A stretch of 64,000 nt of DNA from Curvularia sp. ZM96 (taxonomy: Eukaryota > Ascomycota > Dothideomycetes > Pleosporales > Pleosporaceae): assembly GCA_022457065.1 (NCBI GenBank), contig JAJGBQ010000003.1:124001-188000 (forward strand). Reading direction: 5' to 3'. This document shows, piece by piece, positions 1 through 11,127 of the stretch. The notes beneath the pieces were generated by a model. The model ran no database searches. It was not told the origin of the DNA and was given only the letters and a program-made list of their open reading frames with translations. Position 1 is the stretch's first letter; the number at the start of each line of letters is the position of its first letter. Made by a program: the position numbers and the translations under genes.

Positions 1-1660
1 AAGTCAAACTAAAGGGATATTCATTTTGACAAATCCGCCGTCAAGCGCTATTTCAGAAATCCATGCAACTGTGTGCTCACCTTCCTATCCTGCCATTGCC
101 TAACACTGGTTGTTCTCAAACTCAGTATCAAACATATCGCCGACATGAACCAAAACTCTAATCTTTCACCAGCGATATTTTTCCTTGCTACTTAGGGCTC
201 ACTACATACACCACTAGGATGCATGAAGCTTCGGGGTACTTTCCATTCTACCAGCTTCGCCATGGCTTCAAACTCTACTATTCATGCAGTCATGACGTCC
301 CTAACTTCATCATAAGCTTATTCAAATTTTGCGAGTATCCTTGTACAAACCAATCTGTGAGAAAATGTAGAAGGTCTCGTGTGATCAGAGATGGTAGAGT
401 ATCGCAGATCAAGGCATTGATGTAGATCCTTACACGATTACTCGCCTTAGCAATATCAGTCAAGTCATAGTTTATTCAAACCAACATTCAATGTGACAGA
501 GCTGACGAGATTTTCATTACAGTTAATTCTTATGGATGTAGGAAGTGGGTAAGGTTGGGGAGGAACACGGAAAGAATTGGCATAAGCAACGGTGCAGATT
601 CAGATTCCCTGAAAGGTTGCAGAACGGTATTCATGCGTGCGATACTGTAGATAGGGTTAAGGGGAATGGTTGTTTAGCGATTCCATAGTCATCAAAACCT
701 ATTCTACAAATGGAGAATCCATATTGGTGATCTGGAAGGGGAGTGATGGGCACGAGAGTATATTCGTTCAGATAGGGGATACCAAACTTCAAATAAGGTT
801 GCGCGACTGCCAGGTTGCTCGGTATCAATAATCGCCTCGAGCTTCTCTAGCCTCGGACGTACTTGTAGGCGCTTTCTGTTCCTGCTTTTTTACTTGATCA
901 GTCTGCTTTGTGTTCGATTCATTCAAGCCCCCATTTTGAGTATGATTCGCATTTCATCCATGGCTGCACCTCTCAGTCAAGGAGGAAACAGCTGTAACCG
1001 TTTAGTAAAAAAAACGTCACGTCAAGGAAATGTTCCTTACTACAGACTCTAGGATCCTCCTGTTTGTGGGATGAAGAAGCTGATGACACGCAGACCCGGA
1101 ACTATGTGGATCATCGAAGATCCCACTTGTCAGCTCAGGAACCGCCATGCGGAGACCTCGATCGACGCGTGGAAAGTCCTGGCCGGAGCTTCCATGCCGG
1201 CGAAGTGCCCATCTTAATTTGGCGGTATTACGTGAGATAGAGTAGGTTTACATCAAACATTGGGTAGCCGTGATGTACAGTCTTTGCCAGACTGAGCTCA
1301 GTTGCCACGAATTGCAAACCAGAATGATAGGTCATTGCTGTCTGAAAAGTAGGGCAGAAGAAGATGGCAAAGGTATTGTTCTACTAACTATTCGAGACAT
1401 TCCGTAAAACTCTTGGGTATCGCGCACCGAGACTGAGAAAACATGGGGGTCCCAAAAACAACGCTAGAGAGCAAAAGTATGGACTCAGGTGCTCTTTCAA
1501 ACAAACATCGCAGCCATGGCTGATGTGAAGCAAGACAGAGGCCGTTGGATAATCTGAAGCTGGTCAGAAAGAAAAGCCACCTAGAAAAATGGTGGCGCAA
1601 AAAGACGATTGAAACGAACACAAAAAGACGTGAAGCTGAGTGTCAAGGTAATGCCGAACA
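1..1660. other. Gene-free left edge
   Basis: No gene could be supported here. Only short open frames occur and none shows a recognisable domain or convincing splice sites. A minus-strand frame around 631-828 has a protein-like look, but its neighbouring frames are broken, so it may be chance or a decayed exon. The right part (about 1400-1660) is probably the 3' flank of the minus-strand NSE4 gene. Confidence 0.5.
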
Positions 1661-3321
1661 CTACCCGTTGTACCAGCCATTCGACCCAACATTTGCTTCT
1701 TCGGTTTCACGATGTGGTATGAGCGGATCTTTGATATCGAAAGCATCAATGAACATCTGCCAAGTGGGGTAGTCAAGGCTAAATACGGCTTGGTGTTTTT
1801 GAACATTGTCTTCTCGTTGCTCCGAGACTCCGCGAGGAGCTGCTGGTACTGTCCAGGTGTTAGCGCATGAAGGTCGAGATGAGGCAGTTGCTCGTACCTA
1901 GTAGCGGAAGGCCGTCATCGTCTTTGACAATCTTTGCATTGCCTTCTCTTATCAAAAAGCTAATGTAGAAGAGATTCTCGATTGTCTGGCCAAAGTCATG
2001 CGGATTGATGGCAAAATCGAGCAGATTCACAGCAGGCTCTCCATCCATAGTCATGGCCATCCTATAGCGACGGAGAGCGGCGGCTTGAGACTCGTCATCC
2101 AGCTCACTCTCTGGTATTTCGCTGAGTTCGCTCTCGACACCGTCTGCACCTTGCTTGGTATGATCAATCAGGCGTTTCCTGATACCCTTGACGAGATTCG
2201 AGAGGTTGTTGTTCTCATTCTGCTGAATGTCACCTTCTTTGATCTCTTGCGGGCGAGTGGCAGGGCCAACTGGTTGCCGCTGGGAGCGAGCTTTCCGCTG
2301 TGTTGCTGTACGAATACGTTTCTGCACTGACAGCGGACCGAGAAGGAAGCTGGCCGTAGGTGGCCGCTTGTTGCAAGGAAAGCAAGCTCTTCGACCCAAC
2401 AACGCCCAATTGAGTCCATCTGCGTCGTCGTCATCGTCATCGCCGCCCACTGGTATTGCTGGCGCATCCTCATCGCCGGCAACATAGCCTCCAGATTTCA
2501 TAAAGTATATGCATTTGGAAACAAATTGGTCTAGATCGATGCCTGCGCTGTAGCTGCCCAATGCATTGTTGAGTTTTTTGCCAGCCAAGTCACTCGCGTT
2601 GACCAAGAAGCGGGAGTCGACAGTGGCATCGGCGGTCTGGCGCACTTTACCAAACAGGCTGTTTTGAGTTCTGAGTGCGTCAAGGAGGCCGCTGTCGTGC
2701 GATTTGATCAAGTCGTCACGATTCTCTGGCCTGTTCAGTTCGGGTCACGTAGCTAAGGGGGGTGCCGTTAAACCTACCATCGAGCATGCGCTGGTGGTCG
2801 CGCATGGTGGCTCGCAACTGTCTTCGCTTCTCTGGGTCTTGGTTTGGGTTGTAGAACTTCAGATCGCCCTCTTCCTCTTCCTCTTCTTCTTCTTCCTCCT
2901 CCTCCTCTTCTTCTTCTTGCTCTGCCTGAAGATGAGATTGTGAAGGCGTGTCCACGCCCTCTTCTTCGTCGTCGTGGTCTGCCTCGTCATCGTATATCCG
3001 TGACTCAGCCATGCTGTAATCATCCGTTCTCCTTCGCTTGCTGCCATTGCCGTCTGTTGAACCTGAATCTGGTGTGGGCATGCGCGCCGACGCGACCGGC
3101 AGGCCTCTTCCCTTGGCTCGCCGTGGGGTTTTGTTGTGTGGTACAGGCGATTCGTTCTCCTTGTCCGAGTTCATAGATCGACTCGGACTGATGACGGAAT
3201 AGGACGTTGTGCGCCCATTGGTCTCGGTCCGGGGCGCTGCTGAAGGTTCACGATAAAGCGAGTCGACGGTGGAGGCGCGTGTTTGCGGCGTGGCCGAAAG
3301 GTGTGTGTTGAGGCGAGCCAT
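1661..3321 (-). CDS. nse4: Nse4, kleisin subunit of the Smc5/6 complex
   Basis: Smc5/6 complex kleisin that bridges the SMC heads and acts in the nucleus in recombination and repair. Three exons are read: 3321-2778, 2725-1898 and 1848-1661 (52- and 49-bp introns), giving about 519 residues in continuous phase. The first ATG in frame encodes MARLNTHLS. Exon 1 is disordered, with a run of roughly 19 glutamates. Exon 2 has the Nse4 kleisin features: DSGLLDALRTQNSLFGKVR, then NWALLGRRACF and NLFYISFLIREG. The short last exon supplies the family C-terminus (YPTWQMFIDAFDI, then LIPHR) and would be missed if exon 2 were read to its own stop at 1860. An alternative first splice pair (donor 7 bp and acceptor 5 bp away) also keeps phase; the chosen one gives the better family match. 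It is divergent from VPS34. Confidence 0.9.
2862..2926. repeat. Trinucleotide CTT/CTC tract in NSE4 exon 1
   Basis: A nearly pure CTT/CTC tract. On the coding (minus) strand it is GAA/GAG and encodes the poly-glutamate stretch of Nse4. Such tracts are prone to length change. Confidence 0.8.
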
Positions 3322-3726
3322 GCCGACGGGCAGCAACAGCAGAAGCCAGGGATCAATACGAATGGGTTGACACGAGAGCGACAAAGGGTATAGGGATAGT
3401 GGGATACTGCCGTGGCGTCACTGTCGCCTTGTCCTGTGCCTGTGCCTGATGCCGACCCTGTCGACGCGGTCAGCCTAGCGCGACTTTTGCCTGACCTAAG
3501 CGCGACTGCAATTCGTCAGCCAAGCCATGCGCCACCCCCACATCCGCGGCGAGCCACAAGCACCAGCCACGAACCACCGCCAGCTCCCAGCTGTCACCTG
3601 TCTACTGGAACTCGCACGCTGGGCTCTCCATCTACCCCACCCATGAACTGCTGTTCTCAGTAGCCACACCTCTCCGTGATCCATCCCCATGGCATGCCGT
3701 AGCCAGCTGCTTCCCCACCGCGCACG
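3322..3726. promoter_or_regulatory. Shared upstream region of NSE4 and VPS34
   Basis: About 400 bp separate the divergent start codons of NSE4 and VPS34. The stretch is rich in CCA/CCC on the plus strand and has no clear TATA box. Open frames here are short and cross both genes' leaders, so I read it as a shared upstream region. Confidence 0.6.
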
Positions 3727-6559
3727 ATGGAGGCCTTCAACTTCGCCACGTCTCTGGACCTGACCGAGCTGGCTGTCCATGTGCGAATGTAGGCAACCAA
3801 CCCTCTGTTACAACGTCTCGCATCTGTGCTCAAGAGGTATGCAGTGATCGTCTGGACGGGCACCAGAAGCCTATACCCTACTCAGTCTTGCTGAAGCGAC
3901 CCGACCTGAGGCATCGCGCTTCCATCATCAAGTGAGTCGCACTTTGTTCAGGCCAAACGAAAGCGCCGTGCGCTGACAGTTGCGTCGTAGCCCGCACTTT
4001 GAACTCTACGTTACAGCGCAGATATGGGCTGATAGCAAACCTCTCACCGTCCCTGTCCAGACCGCCTATAAGTCGTTCAAGAATGCGCGCATATGGAATG
4101 AATGGCTCCAACTACCCGTCACATACGCAAACCTACCCGCATCCGCCCAGATCGCCATTACCTTGTGGGATCTGTCGCCCGCCGAAGACAAAGAGTCCAA
4201 CCTGCACGCCGTTCCCTTCGGTGGCACTGCCATACCATTGTTCGACAGCGACAACACGTTGCGCAAAGGGAGGCAGCGGTGTCGGATACACCGCTTCAAA
4301 GCCGCCGACGGCCTTGCCAACACCTCAACACCATGGGTCATTCCGCCAACGCGGAGACCCAGAAACGCCCAGGTGGCCGAAGCCACTGTCGATGAGCAGG
4401 TTGCTGAGATGGAGCGCCTGGAAGGGCTGCTCAAGAAGCAGGAGATGGGCGACCTTCCAACAAATAATTGGCTTGATGGGCTGGTCTACAAGAAAATGAT
4501 GCAGATACGGAAAGATGCTTTGAAGGCCGAAGCCGCCGCTCTGAGCAGACAGGGCACGGCCAACGGCAACACGGACGCTGTCGACGCCGCTGCAAATTGC
4601 GACGATCAGGAACTTTTTTATCTTGACATTGAGCTTCCGCGCTTCGACCATGCCATTGTCTTCACTGACGTCGAGTACCCGCCGCCACCAGTTTCCGACT
4701 TGCGGTTACCCGCTGAAGCCGATGTAAGGCTGCGCCCTCCGCCAGAAGTCTCCTTTGGGCCTGGCATAGACATTGATGGGGTAGGATATGGCGATGCTGA
4801 TGCGGAACGGCTCATCAAAATTTATGATCCTGAGGTTGGGCGAAGGGTCAATCCTGCAGAAGACAAACATCGCGAATTGATGCGAAGTCAGCAGACTGAT
4901 TCTTTAGACCGCGACCGGAAGCCAAACGTCCACGTTCGTGATAAACTAAACATGTTATTATCCAAAGGCCCTCTCGAGGAAATCACTTCTCATGAACGAG
5001 ACGACATCTGGAAGTTTAGGTATTTCTTATTACGCGACAAGCGTGCCCTGACAAAGTTTGTCAAGTGCGTTAATTGGAAGAATCCACGAGAGGTTCGGCA
5101 AGCGGCACCTCTGCTCGACAAGTGGGCTGAGATTGATGTGGACGACGCCCTTGAATTACTTGGTCCTCACTTTGACCATCCCATTGTACGAAGCTATGCC
5201 GTCGAGCGACTGAAGAAAGCAGACGACGAAGAGCTCCAGCTATACCTCTTGCAGTTGGTGCAGGCGCTCAAGTATGAAGCCCCAGGTGAGGGAGACGACT
5301 CATCGCTTGCACGCTTCCTGGTCACCCGTGCTGCCAACAGCTTCACCTTGGGCAACTTCCTGCACTGGTATCTTATGGTCGAGATTAGCGACTTCAGTAC
5401 CGACCAGGCCCCTGAGCATCGCGATCTTTTTGCCAAAGTCGAGTACGACTTTATGGTCGAGCTTGAGAAAACCCCAGAAGGCATCGGCATTCGCAAGACA
5501 TTCCAACGCCAGGGCGAACTACTCACCATCCTAGCCAAGATATCAAAGGATGTGCGCTTTGGTGGTGGTGATCGGCCTACGAAGATTGCGCGTCTCAAGA
5601 AAGCCATCGCGGACCCAAAAAATGAGCTCACTAGTTTCGACCCGCTCCCGTTACCACTGGACCCTTCGGTCTTCATCACTGGCATTTCGACCGAGGACTG
5701 CAACGTCTTAAAGTCATCACTGTTGCCCATGGTACTGTCATTCAAGACCACATCAGGCACTCCCTACCCCATCATCTTCAAAACCGGTGACGACCTTCGC
5801 CAAGATCAACTCGTCATCCAAATCATTACTCTTATGGACCGACTACTCCGTAAAGAGAATCTTGACCTCAAACTTACACCCTACCGCATCTTAGCCACCT
5901 CCTCGTCGGCTGGAGCATTCCAATTTGTACCAAGCATGTCAATTGCTGCAGCATGTCAGAAGCACAGAGGTAGTTTACTGGCCTATCTGCGAGCCAACAA
6001 CCCAGATGATAGCGCTCCACTTGGCGTAAGAAAAGAAGCCATGGACACGTATATAAAGTCCTGTGCTGGCTACTGCGTCATCACCTACCTCCTTGGAGTG
6101 GGTGATCGCCATCTTGATAACCTCTTGCTCGCGCCTTCTGGCGCCTTTTTCCACGTCGACTTTGGGTACATACTGGGTCGTGATCCCAAGCCATTTGCGC
6201 CAGCCATGAAGCTTTGCAGTGAAATGATCGAAGGAATGGGCGGGGTTCAGCACCCCAACTACCTCGCTTTCAAAGAATACTCATACACTGCGTGGTCTAC
6301 CTTGCGAAAGTCCTCAAACCTGATTCTCAATCTCTTTGCTCTCATGCAAGGGGCCAACATTCCAGATATCAAGGTTGAGAGAGAAGGTAGTGTCAGAAAG
6401 GTGCAAGAGCGCTTGTGGCTTGGCAAAGGAGCTGGCGGAGGAAAGGGAGAGGATGAGGCTGCGAGGGATTGGGAAAGGTTGATCGAAGAGTCACTTGGAG
6501 ATTGGAAGGCAGGGATGATTGACTGGGCCCATGACCTTGTCCAGGGTTGGCGAAAGTAG
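3727..6559 (+). CDS. vps34: Vps34, class III phosphatidylinositol 3-kinase
   Basis: Makes PtdIns(3)P from phosphatidylinositol on endosomes and autophagic membranes, in complex with Vps15 and Vps30 homologues. Three exons are read: 3727-3788, 3845-3931 and 3991-6559, giving about 905 residues, normal for fungal Vps34. The N-terminus starts MEAFNFATSLDL and continues into the C2 domain (WADSKPLTVPVQT). The helical PIK domain follows, then the C-terminal lipid kinase. Kinase motifs seen are FKTGDDLRQDQ near residue 647, the catalytic loop GVGDRHLDNLLL near 754 and HVDFGYILG near 772. The C-terminus WAHDLVQGWRK matches the amphipathic end needed for membrane activity in the family. Reading only the long last exon would lose the start of the C2 domain. 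Confidence 0.95.
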
Positions 6560-6720
6560 CATAGCTGACAGGAAAGTCATCGTAAACGTTAATTCTAGTA
6601 GCGCTCACCAATCTTCTTGAAAGTTGATATGGTGGTTCATGCGAAGCATCGTTATGATTGTGAAAGCTTGTCTCCAGTTGTTACAGCGATAGCTATGATT
6701 CTTGCTTTACATAATGCCAG

Positions 6721-7716
6721 TTATTCTAGCCAGTCCATCTCTACCTTCTTGATCATCTCTGCCAACCAGGGTTCGTCCTCCTCATAGATTGAATCATCGA
6801 AACCATGCTCACCGGGTGGCGTGACCAGCTCGAATTTCGTCTCTGGAAACAGCTCCCTCGCCCTCTTCACAAACCTTTCTGTTCCATGAACAGGTACAAG
6901 CGTATCGTCCTTTCCATGCAGAATGTATGTCGGCACAAATGACTTTGCACTCTCGATCCGTGTGTAGGGCATAAGATGCGGGCCTGTGCCAAAGAACTCG
7001 TCCCAGCGCCCATGCGCCTGTAGCATCGACATGACGGTGAGACGAGCAGGTGGGGTAGCTGCGCTGATGATAGTGCCTGGTTGGATGCTTGCAAGAAACT
7101 CATCCAGCTTCTCCTTTGGCGGAATATGCTCTCCCATTGTGATGTCATCTGGGGACGGGTAGAGGGTGTCTACTACCGGATATTGAATAAAACAAGCACG
7201 GAATGTTTTCTCAGGAAGCGAAAGAACCGACTGAAGCGACATCCAACCGCCTGCAGAATCGCCTACTACTAAGACCCGAGACAAGTCAGGTTCGACAGAG
7301 GGGTCCATGGACTTGAGATACGCGGATAGCGAAGCCGTTAGCCAGCTTCCAAATGAGAGGATGTCCTCGAGGATGTCATCACCAGTGTGTTCTGGAGTCA
7401 AGCGGTAGTTTGGAACAACAGCGATTGCGTTGTTTCGGATGAAGAAGGGCACTAGATAGGCGGAAAACCAGTCTGGGTACATTGCTGTGCCTGTTGACTA
7501 CGAGGTAGTATCAGTAACCGGGCGGCTTGTTGTCGTAGTAGGGCTACCTACCAGCCCACCGCCGTGCCATCTCACTACTACCGGATGTTTCCCTGGAGAA
7601 ATTCCCTTGGGGACGAGCACATTGACCTCTATCTCATGGTCCTTAATCTTCTTATACGAAGTTGTGTATACGTTGAAGTTGTTGAAGCGAGTCTCCGGCG
7701 TCGTGCGGTGCGACAT
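6721..7716 (-). CDS. Alpha/beta hydrolase, esterase/lipase type
   Basis: Probable esterase or deacetylase of the HSL/steryl-acetyl-hydrolase-like fold. Two exons: 7716-7548 and 7490-6721 (57-bp intron), about 312 residues. The oxyanion-hole motif HGGG (after VVVRW) ends exon 1, and the nucleophile elbow GDSAGG lies in exon 2. The likely catalytic His is in PPGEHGFDDS near the end, with an acidic residue in HGKDDTLVP before it. No signal peptide is seen, so it is probably cytosolic. An alternative acceptor 6 bp further in would remove two residues (Gly-Thr). Such genes often sit in secondary-metabolite or detoxification settings, but no pathway partner is adjacent. The substrate is unknown. 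Confidence 0.85.
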
Positions 7717-7839
7717 GTTTGTGCGGGGTAACTTTTGCTCAATTTCACGCCTCTCTTGATGCTAGAGTCTGGTAATCCAGATGATTATTGATGGATTCTT
7801 GGTATCAGCCAAACAAAGACAGCTTTCTGACGTGGCTGC

Positions 7840-7905
7840 CTTATGTAGTAAACCTCGGGTATAAGGCAGACCTCGGATTTAAGGCAAACCTCGGAGACTA
7901 TGCCT
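7840..7905. repeat. Short tandem degenerate repeat
   Basis: Three imperfect copies of a unit like aacctcgga/tttaaggc occur in a row (aacctcgggtataaggc, gacctcggatttaaggc, aacctcggagactatgc). The copies differ mainly at single bases. This marks the left edge of a repeat-rich, decayed stretch. Confidence 0.6.
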
Positions 7906-7914
7906 AAGATGTGT

Positions 7915-8010
7915 AAAGCTCCAAGCCAAGGAAAGCACACGAAAGTACGGAGTAATCGAGTCCAGTCCACATCATAGCGTCTATATTGCTTATGGTGTCA
8001 GCAGGTTAGT
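7915..8010 (+). repeat. Dispersed repeat, left copy
   Basis: About 90 bp similar, in the same orientation, to 10991-11083. The core gagtccagtccacatcatag matches aagtccagtccacataatag in the other copy. Many differences are transitions, as expected for old RIP-affected repeats. Flanking bases are not similar, so this is the whole visible unit. Confidence 0.65.
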
Positions 8011-8118
8011 TCGTGCGATTACGCAATCCTTCGTGAGAATACAATTCTCGTAATCATGAAGTGCAATCTTGTCTGTCGCATCTAAGCATATGCTGTACGG
8101 TTTCTCGATTGACAATCG

Positions 8119-9909
8119 CTACGAATACCTTGATATACTTCGGTATATGTTCAGCCCCGGGGGGCGGATGAAACACGACATGCAATGGTGCTCCGTATTG
8201 ACACGTGTATTTGCGTCTGGGCAAGTATAGTAGTTGTCGAGTATCTCCCGTTTAGTAAGCTGGCCACTCTCAATGTACTGGGCTGTCAAGAATGCCATAA
8301 ACAGTGTATTGAGTAAATTTCGTCCTTGCGCGAGTGCTCGTAATGACGCCTGCATGATAAAAGCAAAACAAGCTTTATCATCAACCTCTGTAGATAGGTG
8401 GAGGAAGAAGGGCGGGTCACCCTCTAGATTGTCAATGACTATCTTGCTTGCCTTAATTTCGATTCTGTGGTTTCTTCGCCTTGCTGATCGTTATAAGGGC
8501 TATAGCGTTCTTGATAACGGTTTGGATGATCCTCTGCTAAGAACGACTCTAGTGTTGTCGCCACTACAGCGCAGGCCGAGTGTTTGTCTAGCTTGACCAA
8601 CGAGTTGAGATGCGATTTGTTGAAGGACCCTCGCGGCGGCCTTTTGGTTATCTGTCTTCATTTCGGGGCCAATTGATCTAAATGGTGTGTGACTGCTGAG
8701 GTTTGAGCATCGCGCAACTTTCTCTGAGTCTACGGTACTACACATGCGTGGTATACTCAATTCTACGCGAACTTTCGGCGACTCGATGGCACGGTAGATG
8801 GACGGTGTCTACAAGTCTTTGAGATGGGTGGCTTACAGATTACCCTGGCTCAACCCGATGGTAGTTCCAGATCTGAACGTCCACCTGTTCTAAACTGAAT
8901 GTGTGGAGTAAAAGCACACGGTAGAGTAGCTCAGGTAATCTAGTATTGGACCACTGCCCTCTCTGCTAGAAGGCAGCTTTGATATATATATATATATATA
9001 TACATGAGCTTGTAGGCTAGGTTTAGGTGAGCCTAGCCCTAGGAACAAATGAAATAAGTGCCAAAGGAGCTTGGCAAGCTGTATCAGCCATGCTCCACAG
9101 AATGCTTGTTTCCCCGTTTTGTGAAGGTGATATTAGCTATATTTGCTGTTGGATTATATTTCGATCTCCAGTGGACGAGGCTCACGATGTTGATGAACAC
9201 CCATTCGCGATGTAGGCCTACAAGATCACCAGGATTGGCGTTCGTCGTTGATCCATTCTGTGAGTCGAGGGGCAATTCTTCTGGCATTCTGTTCATGATG
9301 TCCGCTGCGATTTTCCCCAGTGCAATCGCCATGTCGCGATCTTTGCATAGTTTCTCGGTGATGATGTTCGATCCACCATGTGCGACTGGTACAACGAACA
9401 AGTCGATCGGGTTTGGATGCGAGTCACGCACATCGTGCACTGGTAAACGCCAACACTTCGAGGTCGAGCCATCATCTAGACCGTGGTTATATAGATTAAC
9501 ATCGTCTTCTATTAACTTGTGGAAGCGTTTCGCGCTGTCGTACAGCGGTAAATTAAGTATGTACGTGGAGGTATAGTTGTATAATGGTGTGTGTTTATAT
9601 CGGGATCCTAACTTTGACTGAAGCTGTTGACAATAGTTGTAGTATCGTCTAAGTTTATGCTGATGTTCTTACGGTCTAGCTCTAGTGAGCTGACCTGGGC
9701 TATTGCTTTGGTAGCTAGGCCTGCTTGTGTAGCTTGGGCTGTGACTCCTCCTCTGCTACCGTCCCCTGCGAAGGCTTCTCGCTGGTTCGCTTGAAACCAG
9801 TCTTTGGTTGGGGCACATCCGGCAAGACATCGTCGTTAGTGATGTTACCAGCAGTATCCTCCGTATAGTCCTTGCGCAGGGTTACCCTCCTTGAGCGGCG
9901 TGGTTGCAT
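8119..9909 (-). pseudogene. Decayed coding stretch of unknown family
   Basis: Several minus-strand fragments look like remains of one gene. One begins at 9909 (MQPRRSRRVTLRKDY) and stops near 9715. A second runs from about 9590 to 9050 and contains PVHDVRDSHPNPIDLFVVP and LGKIAADIMNRMPEELPLD. A third covers about 8475-8119 with LNTLFMAFLTAQYIESGQL. Stops and frame changes separate them, and not all joints fit introns. A (TA)n tract lies inside. I do not recognise the family. A retroelement- or transposon-associated gene is possible, as is an intron-rich live gene with splice sites I failed to resolve. Confidence 0.35.
8982..9002. repeat. (TA)n microsatellite
   Basis: About ten TA units in a row. 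Just right of it, 9013-9036 holds an inverted pair ggctagg/cctagcc that could form a small hairpin. Confidence 0.9.
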
Positions 9910-10164
9910 GGTGAAGGCCTGTCAGTTCGTTGTCGCGTGGTGACTGTGGCAGTTGAGTGCAACGAGTGAAGAGTTTCAGCCCAAGGGCAGCTGTGGTTTG
10001 CGTGTTTGGGCATGTTTGCTTGCGCTTGTGCGTTTGTGCGTTTGTGCGTTTGCGTGTTTGCACCGTGATGCTTAGGGTTTCTCCAACAATCTGCAGCCTT
10101 CCACTACTCCCAACTCTTCTACGGACAGCTACACCACAACCACCGCTTGCTTTTCTCGTCAGCC

Positions 10165-10901
10165 ATGGCTGACCAAAGCGTCATCGACATTCTATTCACC
10201 GAAAATTTCAACAAGGCCAAAGCGCTCTATGATGACGATCGCCTGGACGAGTGTGTCGCAAAAGCTCTTGAGCTACTCGAAGACCCTGCTATCCCTCGTT
10301 ACCATCGGATGAAGACGCTTGTGCTCCTTAGTGCAACACTGGAGGACTGGTATGAAGCAAATGGCTGTCGCGAAGAGGCTGAGGAATTATGGATATTGAC
10401 CAGACGCTGGCATCCAGAGGGTCAAGACGACGTCGTTGATGAGTTCATGGCTGAAATCCGCACGTCGCTTGACCAGTTGGCGAAAGCGCTCATGGGCGAG
10501 GAACCAGAGGACTACGACGTAGAGGACGATGTCGAAAGCATCGTGCATGCGCATGACGACCAGGTTGCAGACACTCAGGCGATGATTCAGGGCATGGAAA
10601 TCAACGAAGACGACGTCGACATGGATAGTGGTGGCGAGGATGTTGCTGCCGGTAACGCGAGCCAGGTCCAGGTCCAGCCCGTCCAAGAACCGTTGCCTGG
10701 CACTGAAAAGGTAAAATCCTTCGACACGACACAACACATGCGGCCTACTAACTATTTGTGTAGTACAAGCCGCCTCATCTGAGGCCCTTGGCCATGGACG
10801 ATGGTCGACGCGGCCTCCGCTCGACCCCATCCTCTGGCAGCCTCCGCGCCCGACCCTCCTCTCGCAACCTCCAGGCAAACTGTAGGTCCGCACCTAAATA
10901 A
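10165..10901 (+). CDS. Conserved-looking hypothetical protein, helical, acidic
   Basis: Two exons: 10165-10710 and 10764-10901, with a textbook intron (GTAAAA donor, CTAAC branch site, TAG acceptor). The product is about 227 residues and I do not recognise the family. The N-terminal 110 residues are helical and TPR-like (FNKAKALYDDDRLDECVAKAL, then a Trp-rich EELWILTRRWHPEG). An acidic middle follows (EEPEDYDVEDDVES), then a basic Ser/Arg-rich tail (SSGSLRARPSSRNLQ). The start MADQSV has a CC before the ATG. The C-terminus is uncertain: a possible further donor (gtaggt at 10882) lies just before the stop, and the dispersed repeat begins about 90 bp downstream. No signal peptide or membrane segment is seen. 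Confidence 0.65.
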
Positions 10902-10990
10902 GACGCGATTCGAATTGCATTTGCTAATGAGGTACAAGGAAGGGACCTATCAGGCACCAAGTGGCTGATTCAACGGCTCGAGGAAGCGTG

Positions 10991-11083
10991 GTAGAGCCCC
11001 AAGTCGAAGGAAGCATACGGAAGTTAATCAAGTCCAGTCCACATAATAGCGCCAATTACTTATGGCCTAAGCATGTTAGGACA
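10991..11083 (+). repeat. Dispersed repeat, right copy
   Basis: Direct-orientation partner of the repeat at 7915-8010, with mostly transition differences. It lies between the small hypothetical gene and the 3' end of the NLR gene. The two copies bracket about 3 kb. Confidence 0.65.
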
Positions 11084-11127
11084 ACTAGCTACCAACTTTG
11101 ATGTATGCTAAAAGTACAACTTAGTAG

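Noticed and set aside
1564..1806. 80-residue minus-strand frame beginning MFKNTKPYLAL
   Set aside because: It overlaps the last NSE4 exon in another frame; the other frame gives the conserved Nse4 C-terminus.
7918..11083. Repeat pair as LTRs of one retrotransposon
   Set aside because: Similarity is limited to about 90 bp, there are no TG...CA ends, and the interval holds an intron-containing gene unlike retroelement genes.
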